Shown here piece after piece: positions 1-6,016 of a stretch of 22,177 nucleotides of DNA; positions within the stretch are counted from its first letter, which is position 1, and every line of letters starts with the position of its first letter. The DNA is from Clostridiales bacterium (lineage in GTDB: Bacteria > Bacillota > Clostridia > Lachnospirales > UBA12420). Below the pieces are notes generated by a model that made no database searches, was not told where the DNA came from, and was given only the letters and a program-made list of their open reading frames with translations. The translations under genes were made by a program, and so were the position numbers. The stretch spans positions 1-22,177 of the forward strand of contig DMOI01000026.1 in NCBI GenBank assembly GCA_003452395.1. The letters are read 5' to 3'.

Positions 1-131
1 CTATAGCTTGACAGCATTGAGGCAAGCCGGCGCGCTACATTATGCCTTTCCTGCCTTTCCTGACTTCCTGACTTCCTGACTTCCTGACTTCCTGACTTCC
101 TGACTTCCTGACTTCCTGACTTCCTAAACAT
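1..131 (-). CDS. 5' end of a repeat-initiated protein, cut by the window edge
   Basis: This reading frame starts at ATG 131-129, seven bases after a GGGGGAG ribosome binding site, and stays open to the window edge (43 complete codons). The first 24 residues are written by eight GGAAGTCA units; because 8 bp is not a multiple of 3, three units give an 8-residue period (GSQEVRKS). The frame then continues QERQERHNVARRLASML. The second copy of this block, near 4 kb, leads into a secreted DUF6273 protein through a similar NVARR stretch, so a signal peptide may follow here too, but the body of the protein is outside the window. With eight units the start is in frame with what follows. Function is not known. 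The alternative is a non-coding dispersed repeat that happens to be open. Confidence 0.45.
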   Translation of the reverse strand, partial: MFRKSGSQEVRKSGSQEVRKSGSQERQERHNVARRLASMLSSY

Positions 132-226
132 TGTACATCTCCCCCTTGAATTGTCAATCTTTTATCAAATTGTATGTTGCAAATATTGTTTTATCATGTT
201 TATAAATTCTTCTGCATTTTTTATTT
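21..226. repeat. Duplicated block, copy 1 (HEPN tail, RBS, ATG, 8-bp array)
   Basis: This block matches 3993-4181 almost base for base. It includes a GC-rich patch (ccggcgcgc) that is unusual in this AT-rich DNA, the GGAAGTCA array, the ribosome binding site and ATG, and the last codons of a HEPN gene. Copy 1 is 17 bp longer: one extra 8-bp unit plus a duplicated 9-bp GGAAAGGCA. Homology stops abruptly at both ends, which marks it as a discrete duplication. Confidence 0.85.
61..124 (-). repeat. Tandem array of 8 x GGAAGTCA
   Basis: Eight perfect 8-bp units (TGACTTCC as written on the + strand) lie directly after an ATG with a good ribosome binding site. With eight units the ATG frame passes through into the downstream reading frame. 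Perfect short units of this kind are prone to slipped-strand gain or loss. Confidence 0.95.
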
Positions 227-341
227 GTTCCTCTGCATCATCTTTTGTTGCTATATAAAAATCCTGATAATCACTATGTGTTCTTATCATTTCTGCTGAT
301 TTAAGTATTTTAAAGTATTTCTCATCTATCCTTTTATCTTT
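165..341 (-). pseudogene. 3' remnant of a HEPN-domain protein
   Basis: A 58-codon open stretch, bounded upstream by TGA at 342-344 and ending at TGA 165-167, translates to the typical C-terminal part of PF05168 HEPN proteins: a basic helix, then SDYQDFYIATKDDAEEQI, then a helix ending FINMIKQYL. No start codon with a ribosome binding site lies in front of it, and the N-terminal half is missing, so it is a truncated remnant. HEPN proteins are usually RNases or accessory proteins, often paired with a minimal nucleotidyltransferase; no such partner is visible. The upstream break is next to the severed nuclease tail at 357-541, so both may come from one rearrangement. The last codons recur in copy 2 of the block (4138-4181), there cut short by TAG at 4135-4137. 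Confidence 0.7.
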
Positions 342-356
342 TCATTTTTTCATAAA

Positions 357-541
357 CTATACCACTACTTCATATATTCTCTTTCCTTCTACTTCCATCC
401 ATTTATCCGTGTATTCTTTTCCCTTCCTAAAGTCGAATACTAGCATATATCCCTCATTAAGTTGCTTTATTTCTGGATACTCGGCTAACTGTTTGTGACC
501 TACTTCCTCGTATTTTTGCCCTCTCCATATTTTAAGTTCAC
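357..541 (-). pseudogene. Severed C-terminal tail of a second AAA/PD-(D/E)XK nuclease
   Basis: Directly after the stop codon of the full-length nuclease gene, in another frame, the sequence encodes ELKIWRGQKYEEVGHKQL and continues to KRIYEVVV and TAG at 357-359. This is the end of the same protein family, beginning at the catalytic ELK motif. The ATPase half and the upstream catalytic Asp are missing, so it cannot work as a nuclease. It looks like what is left after recombination between two tandem paralogues. No ribosome binding site or start supports separate translation. Confidence 0.8.
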
Positions 542-2122
542 TTATACTATTACCTCGTATATCTTCTTTCCTTCCTCTTCTATCCACCCTTTTTTGTATT
601 CTTTTTTTTCTTTCCTGAAGTCAAATATGACCATGTAGGCTTCGTCTGCTCTTTTTATGTCCATGTAATCCATTAGCTGAATGTAGCCTCTTTCTTCATA
701 GTCTTTGCCGTACCATTTCTTTAGTTCTATTATGTATAACTTTTTGTTATAGGTTATGACGATATCCATTCTTCTGTTTGTTCTTGTTTCTGTTTCTACA
801 AAATAAAAACCTGTGCCGTTTATTATTGGTTTTATGAAGGCTAGAAATATTAGTCTCCCTTCTTTTTCTATAAATTTTTCTGTTTTCTCTCGGTATTCTT
901 CGTACATTAGTTCCTGAAATTTGTCTAATGCTTTTGACATGTCTAGGTCTCCATTTGACTTTATAAATTGATTTCTTACTTCATATTTTTTTATTTCCAT
1001 ACTTTCTCTTTCTTTTTTTATTGACATGTGATTGTATAGTAATATTTCAAATATTTTATTGTGCATTTTTACTTTTCCTTCGTTACTTTCTTTAAATATC
1101 CCATACATTGCTCCTATGCTTATTATTTCATCTGTTTGTACATAGCTATATAGTATCCCATCTATTATTATATCGTTTACCATCTCCATTAGTTTTTTGT
1201 TATTTTCTATGTTTTTTATCAGGTCATCAAACAATGTGTTGTTTTCCTTCAGTATCATTCTTATAGCTTCCTGCACTCCGGATACACTCCACTCTTTACT
1301 ATCTTCATCTATTACCTTACATATCTTGCTTACTAAAAATGGGTATCCGCTTGTATAATCGTAGATTTCATTACTTATCTCGTCTATGTTCATGCCTGTG
1401 TGGTAGTCTGCTTCATACTCTACTAGCATTGTGGCTATCTCTTCTGGATTAAAGCTCATGTCTAATTTGAATTCTTCTGCTACATTCCATGGGCTGTTGT
1501 AAGTTGTTTTGTCTATTAACTTTGCTTCTTCTTCTGTTAGCATTCGTCTTTCTTTTATGTGTACTTTTAAGTTTTTTACATCATGTACTCCGGCTAATAT
1601 TATTGATTTAAAGGTTTGGTCTAGTCCATCTTTTTGTTTTATATATTTGTCTCTTAGCATTGCTAGGAAGTCTAGAAATATTATGTTACTTCCTGCTTTA
1701 TCCACTTCGTCTACCATTAATACTATTTCTTTTTCACTTTCCATGCATATATCGGTTATTTTCTCTGATAATTCTTCAAAGCTTTTTGCATTATTTTTAC
1801 TTATTATATATTCTGCTAGTTTTTTATCTTGGAATTTTATAATTTTTTGTAGCATATTTAAAAATGCTTTGGCAAATCTTTCTTCACTTTTGTATGGCTC
1901 AGACCCAAAGTCTTCTAGACTTCCTCTTATCATTATATATTTCTCTTTTAGTGTATGAAATAGCTTACTCATTGTGGTGGTCTTTCCGTACTGTCTTGCT
2001 CGGTTTATTGTAAAGTATAATCCTTCATCTATCATTTTTTCTATTTTTGCTAGCTTTTTTCTTGCGTCTACCATGTAGTGTTGTTCTTTTATACATGTTG
2101 TTGTTATGTTAAACTTTTTCAT
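542..2122 (-). CDS. AAA-ATPase-like protein with PD-(D/E)XK nuclease domain
   Basis: A 526-aa protein of the AAA-ATPase-like plus PDDEXK_9 (DUF1703) family. The N-terminal ATPase has the family's RARQYGKTTT P-loop (GKT about 46-48) and a Walker B IVLMVDEVDKA (Asp138, Glu139). The C-terminal domain has RMDIVI (Asp about 453) and IIELKKW (Glu466, Lys468), the PD-(D/E)XK catalytic set. All key residues are intact. The ATG at 2122 is chosen because it aligns with the start of the paralogue at 5799; AGGTGG lies 11 bases upstream. A GTG at 2137 overlaps that site and is less likely. Proteins of this family are abundant in some anaerobes, often in many copies; the biological role is unproven, with mobile or defence-related functions suggested. 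It follows a DUF6273 gene and a terminator, and probably has its own promoter. Confidence 0.9.
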   Translation of the reverse strand: MKKFNITTTCIKEQHYMVDARKKLAKIEKMIDEGLYFTINRARQYGKTTTMSKLFHTLKEKYIMIRGSLEDFGSEPYKSEERFAKAFLNMLQKIIKFQDKKLAEYIISKNNAKSFEELSEKITDICMESEKEIVLMVDEVDKAGSNIIFLDFLAMLRDKYIKQKDGLDQTFKSIILAGVHDVKNLKVHIKERRMLTEEEAKLIDKTTYNSPWNVAEEFKLDMSFNPEEIATMLVEYEADYHTGMNIDEISNEIYDYTSGYPFLVSKICKVIDEDSKEWSVSGVQEAIRMILKENNTLFDDLIKNIENNKKLMEMVNDIIIDGILYSYVQTDEIISIGAMYGIFKESNEGKVKMHNKIFEILLYNHMSIKKERESMEIKKYEVRNQFIKSNGDLDMSKALDKFQELMYEEYREKTEKFIEKEGRLIFLAFIKPIINGTGFYFVETETRTNRRMDIVITYNKKLYIIELKKWYGKDYEERGYIQLMDYMDIKRADEAYMVIFDFRKEKKEYKKGWIEEEGKKIYEVIV

Positions 2123-2169
2123 ATTTGTTACAACCACCTTTCTCTATTCTGCTTTTCTATCTATTTTTA

Positions 2170-2197
2170 ATTATACCAAACTTACCAAAAAAAGCAA
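2170..2197 (-). promoter_or_regulatory. Sigma-A-type promoter for the 542-2122 nuclease gene
   Basis: TTGCTT at 2197-2192, a 16-bp spacer and TATAAT at 2175-2170, pointing at the nuclease gene. The -35 box overlaps the second arm of the preceding terminator, so termination and initiation would share DNA. Confidence 0.4.
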
Positions 2198-2217
2198 GCT
2201 AATTTTGCTTGCTTTTA
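2186..2217 (-). terminator. Intrinsic terminator after the DUF6273 gene
   Basis: AAGCAAGC, a 7-base loop and GCTTGCTT form a perfect 8-bp stem followed by a T-run on the minus strand (2193-2187). It lies about 30 bp after the stop codon of the DUF6273 gene. Confidence 0.85.
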
Positions 2218-2243
2218 TGTATTATACTAGTATTTATCATTAA

Positions 2244-4112
2244 TTAATATTTCTTTATTTTTCCCTCTCTGTCTATATAATATATCCCAACTTTATATTT
2301 ATGGTTTTCGTCTAATATGTCATCTCTACCAAACGTCTGCATTACTGCATCCCCACTGTTTCCTGCTACTAGCATTGCTTTTGTTATTCCATTTTCGTCT
2401 TTACCTAAGTAATACTTAAACCACTTACGATCACCTGCCACCGTCCCGAGTGAGTAGCCTGGGCTAGTGACTATCGTTGTCATTAGCACAGTTATCGGTG
2501 TAGCCCCATTGTTAGTATTACTTGCCGCATCTTCACAAACACCGGCAGCAACCGTTACTATTTGATCTCCATCTGCTATTTTATCTACTTCTATTGTATA
2601 TGTGTTACCATCTACTTCCGTGAATGTTGCATCTTTACGCGTTCCATTTGTGACACCTACATCACCCGCTATAAATCCAGTTACATCTTCGCTGAACTGG
2701 AAGGTGTATGTTATAGTGGTGGCATTTGTTGGGGTCTCTGGGTTTGATGTTATTGTTAGAGATGGTGGTGTGGTGTCTGGTGGTATTATTGCGTATACTC
2801 CCGTTTGTACCTCATTTACAATAGTGGATTCCAGTATCTGTAAAGCAGGGCGCACACTATACTTATCCCATGCAGTGCCGGTATACACAAGACCATCGCC
2901 ATACAAAAGGCGAACACCTGCAGGGTTAGCTAATTTAGGCGTTATCAACCACCAATAAGAGTCATCCCCACCACTAGGAAATACTCCTGCTGCTTTTGCT
3001 GAATTGTATTCACTTTCTCTAAGTAGCCCTATATGTGCTGGTACACTACTAGCTGTTTCATTAGTTTCATTTCCTGTGTACCATGTACCATTTTTTATTA
3101 ATGCCGTTTCTTCTGCTGTAAATGTATTATAATATGTATTATTTAAATAATACCCTATGTTATTACTATCATACTGATTGTATCCATTTGTATTATCAGG
3201 GTCAAATGCCCTTTCCTCTAATACCCTATCTGTCACCACTAATCCCGTAGATGGAGTTACTACCCTCCACGCCTCACCGTGGAACATTACCGTATCTCCT
3301 ATATTCAATGTACTAATCGCTTTATTATTTCCCAATGTCCCGGGATAATAATACATACCTGAATAAGTATCATATTCAAAATTAGTAGATTCTACGATTC
3401 TGAAAGCAGGACGCACACCAAGCGTAATGTTAGCGTTAAAAATGTTGACCATGCTCTCTAGCATCAAACAATAAACATCCGTAACGTTACCGGAATACGG
3501 AGTTATCAGCCACCAATAAGCATATTCTCCATCACCACTTGGAAATATTCCTGCTGCTTTTGCAGAAACATATTCACTTTTTCTAAGTAGCCCTATACGC
3601 GTTGTTACACTACTAGCTGTTTCATTAGTTTCATTTCCTGTGTACCATGTACCATTTTTTATTAATGCCTTTTCCCCTGCTGTAAATGTATTATAGTATG
3701 TATTATTTAGGTAATATCCTATGTTGTTACTATCACTAGGATTATATACTTGCGTGTTATCTGGGTCAAATGCCCTTCGTTCTATATTCTTCAAACTCAC
3801 GACCGTCCCATCACTCGGATTCACTACTGCAAACTGCCTGCCTCCAAACATTATTTTTGCCCCAACTGGCAAATCAGATAGAGCAGTAGCGGCATGTGCT
3901 GTAGGCATTGGTGTTAATAAAGTAATGAGTATGGCCATTATTAAAATATACGAAACTATACGATTTACACTAGCTTTTCTTGAGTGGGCGCAGGCAGGCC
4001 GGCGCGCTACATTATGCCTTTCCTGACTTCCTGACTTCCTGACTTCCTGACTTCCTGACTTCCTGACTTCCTGACTTCCTAAACATTGTACATCTCCCCC
4101 TTGAATTGTCAA
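2244..4112 (-). CDS. Secreted two-DUF6273 + Ig-domain protein, start apparently switched off
   Basis: From residue 48 of this frame there is a Sec signal peptide (hydrophobic core ILIMAILITLL, cleavage near TAHA), then two DUF6273 domains (about 79-240 and 266-429), a Big_12-like bacterial Ig domain (about 447-547) and a tail of about 75 residues without LPXTG or other visible anchor. The body is 60-70% like the intact paralogue at 6017-7783, but the native 5' end is replaced by the repeat block. The well-formed start, ATG 4086-4084 behind GGGGGAG, is out of frame: through seven GGAAGTCA units it reads 24 codons to TAA. The only in-frame start before the signal peptide is TTG at 4112, which has no ribosome binding site. 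As sequenced the gene is therefore probably silent; one more unit would connect ATG to the signal peptide. The coordinates use TTG 4112. Ligand and role are unknown; DUF6273 is common in extracellular proteins of Clostridia. Confidence 0.75.
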   Translation of the reverse strand: MTIQGGDVQCLGSQEVRKSGSQEVRKSGSQERHNVARRPACAHSRKASVNRIVSYILIMAILITLLTPMPTAHAATALSDLPVGAKIMFGGRQFAVVNPSDGTVVSLKNIERRAFDPDNTQVYNPSDSNNIGYYLNNTYYNTFTAGEKALIKNGTWYTGNETNETASSVTTRIGLLRKSEYVSAKAAGIFPSGDGEYAYWWLITPYSGNVTDVYCLMLESMVNIFNANITLGVRPAFRIVESTNFEYDTYSGMYYYPGTLGNNKAISTLNIGDTVMFHGEAWRVVTPSTGLVVTDRVLEERAFDPDNTNGYNQYDSNNIGYYLNNTYYNTFTAEETALIKNGTWYTGNETNETASSVPAHIGLLRESEYNSAKAAGVFPSGGDDSYWWLITPKLANPAGVRLLYGDGLVYTGTAWDKYSVRPALQILESTIVNEVQTGVYAIIPPDTTPPSLTITSNPETPTNATTITYTFQFSEDVTGFIAGDVGVTNGTRKDATFTEVDGNTYTIEVDKIADGDQIVTVAAGVCEDAASNTNNGATPITVLMTTIVTSPGYSLGTVAGDRKWFKYYLGKDENGITKAMLVAGNSGDAVMQTFGRDDILDENHKYKVGIYYIDREGKIKKY

Positions 4113-4181
4113 TCTTTTATCAATTTATATCTTGCTAATATTGTTTTATCATGTTTATAAATTCTTCTGCATTTTTTATTT
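3993..4181. repeat. Duplicated block, copy 2
   Basis: Second copy of the block at 21-226, with the same GC-rich patch, array, ribosome binding site, ATG and HEPN tail. It has seven 8-bp units instead of eight and lacks a 9-bp duplication. It is fused to the DUF6273 gene just in front of its signal-peptide codons, so insertion or recombination replaced that gene's own start. Confidence 0.85.
4024..4079 (-). repeat. Tandem array of 7 x GGAAGTCA
   Basis: Seven perfect 8-bp units within the putative leader of the DUF6273 gene. The ATG frame contains 7 + 8n bases before GGAAAGGCATAA, so it joins the downstream gene only when n leaves remainder 2 on division by 3 (5, 8, 11). At n = 7 it meets TAA. 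Confidence 0.95.
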
Positions 4182-4254
4182 ATTAAATTGGTTATAATTT
4201 TGTGATATTATTGATACTTCTGTACCATATTTAATTATAAACAAGCTCATACGA

Positions 4255-5799
4255 TTACACAACTACTTCATATATTCTCTTTCCATTCACTTCTCTTACA
4301 TCATTTGTATATTTCTTATCTTTATTCAAATTAAATATAATTAAGTAACCTTCTTCTACCCCTTGGCTCGTTATATATCTTTCTAGCTGTTCTAGTCCTT
4401 TTTTATGATATTCTTCTCCATACCATTTTTTAAGCTCAATTACATACTTTTTCTTCCCATATGTTACTAATATATCTAGTCTTTGCTCTTGTGATATTTG
4501 TACTTCCTTTAGTGCAAATCCTACTCCATTTATTACTGGTCGTAAAAATGCTATAAATAAAAGTCTTCCTTGTCTTTCTAAGAAGGTTTTATCCCTGTCA
4601 CTATATTCTTCTTTCATCATTAACTGAAATCTTTCTAGTATTCTCTCTACATTTAGTTCACCTTTTTCAGTTATAAAATTATCTCTAAAATTATATCCAT
4701 CCATATTCTCTTTTTCTTCTAAGTTGGAACTTAAATACGCATATATTCTTTGCTCAAATATTTTATTATGTATTACTCTCTTTCCATTTTGTTGTCTAAA
4801 TATTCCAAACATACTTCCTATGCTTGTTGTTGAATTATCTATATTAAATGTATATTCCTGCCCTAGTATTAATTGGTTATATACGCTATCGTACAGTTCT
4901 TTATTGTTTTCCAAGTTTTTTATCAAGTCATCAAATAAGGTGTTTTTTTCATTAAGTATAGTTTTCACTGCTTCCTGTAATCCTTCGCTTGTAAATTTCT
5001 TATCTAGATTTTCATCCATGAGCTTACATATTTTACTTGCCAAGAATGGATATCCACTTGTATATGAATATATCTCCTCACTAATACCTCCTATATTCAT
5101 TCCTGTATTGTGGTCTTTTTCGTATTCTACTAGCATTGTGCTTATTTCTTTCGGATTAAAACTCATATCTACATTAAAGTCTACTGCTATGTTCCATGGG
5201 CTGTTGTATTTTCTTTCTTCATCTGGACGTAGCTTTAATTTTAGATTTTTCACATCATGAACTCCTGCGAGTATTACGCTGTAAAATGTATAGTCCTTTT
5301 TCATATTTCTATCTAAATATTTATTCCTAAGCATTCCTATAAAATGTAAAAATATTTGATTATCACTACTTTTGTCTACCTTATCTATCATTAATACTAT
5401 CTTTTTCTTGCTATTTAAGCATAGCTCTGTTATTGCATTTGATAAATCCCCTAGACTTGTGATATTTTGATTTACCCTTTTTATTTCTTCTGCTAATTCT
5501 TTATCTACAAATCTCGTGTCATCTGAAAATGTTTTAAGTACTTGACTGCTAAATTCTCTTTCTTCTTTAAATATATCTCCACCTATTCCTTCAAAGCTAG
5601 TAGATATAACCGCATACTCGTTTGTAAGTTCCTTTTGCAGCATGAACATAGTAGTGGTTTTACCGTACTGTCTTGCTCTATTTATTGTAAAGTATTTTCC
5701 CCCATCTACTAGTTTTTTTATTGTTTTTATTTTATCACTTATCTCTACCATATAATGCATATCTGGTATACATACACCTGCTATATTAAACTCTCTCAT
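4255..5799 (-). CDS. AAA-ATPase-like/PD-(D/E)XK protein with altered Walker B
   Basis: A 514-aa paralogue of the gene at 542-2122, alignable over its whole length. It keeps the RARQYGKTTT P-loop (GKT 46-48), the signature YNSPWNIA, and the nuclease motifs RLDILV and VIELKKWYG. The Walker B reads IVLMIDKVDKS: the catalytic Glu of the DE pair is Lys (residue 140, AAG at 5382-5380; GAG would give Glu). In AAA proteins this Glu activates water for ATP hydrolysis, so this copy may bind ATP but not turn it over. The start is ATG 5799, eight bases after GGGG; a GTG at 5808 lies inside the ribosome binding site. A terminator separates it from the DUF6273 gene upstream. No terminator is visible after its stop. 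Confidence 0.88.
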   Translation of the reverse strand: MREFNIAGVCIPDMHYMVEISDKIKTIKKLVDGGKYFTINRARQYGKTTTMFMLQKELTNEYAVISTSFEGIGGDIFKEEREFSSQVLKTFSDDTRFVDKELAEEIKRVNQNITSLGDLSNAITELCLNSKKKIVLMIDKVDKSSDNQIFLHFIGMLRNKYLDRNMKKDYTFYSVILAGVHDVKNLKLKLRPDEERKYNSPWNIAVDFNVDMSFNPKEISTMLVEYEKDHNTGMNIGGISEEIYSYTSGYPFLASKICKLMDENLDKKFTSEGLQEAVKTILNEKNTLFDDLIKNLENNKELYDSVYNQLILGQEYTFNIDNSTTSIGSMFGIFRQQNGKRVIHNKIFEQRIYAYLSSNLEEKENMDGYNFRDNFITEKGELNVERILERFQLMMKEEYSDRDKTFLERQGRLLFIAFLRPVINGVGFALKEVQISQEQRLDILVTYGKKKYVIELKKWYGEEYHKKGLEQLERYITSQGVEEGYLIIFNLNKDKKYTNDVREVNGKRIYEVVV

Positions 5800-5850
5800 T
5801 AACTTCACCCCACATTTTTTTATCTCTATCTGTATTGTATACTATTACAT

Positions 5851-5903
5851 AAAAAAAGTCTAGCCCCTTGCTCAAAAAACTTGAACTATGAGGCTGGACT
5901 TTT
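5851..5903 (-). terminator. Intrinsic terminator after the 6017-7783 gene
   Basis: A 12-bp stem (AAAAGTCCAGCC with GGCTAGACTTTT, one G-U pair) closes a 26-base loop and is followed by a run of seven T on the minus strand. It lies about 110 bp after the DUF6273 stop codon and just before the nuclease gene. Confidence 0.8.
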
Positions 5904-5987
5904 ACATCATTTTATAATTGTTAGTTATTCTCTCTAAAATTTTAATTATATAGCTGTATCTTACCTTCTCTATCCATTCACTAGAAG

Positions 5988-6014
5988 TCGAAGGTTAGAA
6001 GTCAGAGGTCAGAA
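5988..6014 (+). repeat. Degenerate GAAGTC-type short repeats
   Basis: Several imperfect copies of a GAAGTC/GAGGTC motif spaced 7-8 bp apart lie between the DUF6273 stop and its terminator. They resemble the unit of the perfect arrays at 61 and 4024 but in the opposite orientation, and sit outside coding sequence. Confidence 0.5.
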
Positions 6015-6016
6015 AA

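Noticed and set aside
61..124. CRISPR array
   Set aside because: Units are 8 bp and directly adjacent, with no spacers; no cas genes present.
1509..1958. Open + strand frames opposite the nuclease genes, such as 1509-1958 and 4724-5260
   Set aside because: They are the antisense of conserved protein sequence, have no ribosome binding site and resemble no protein.
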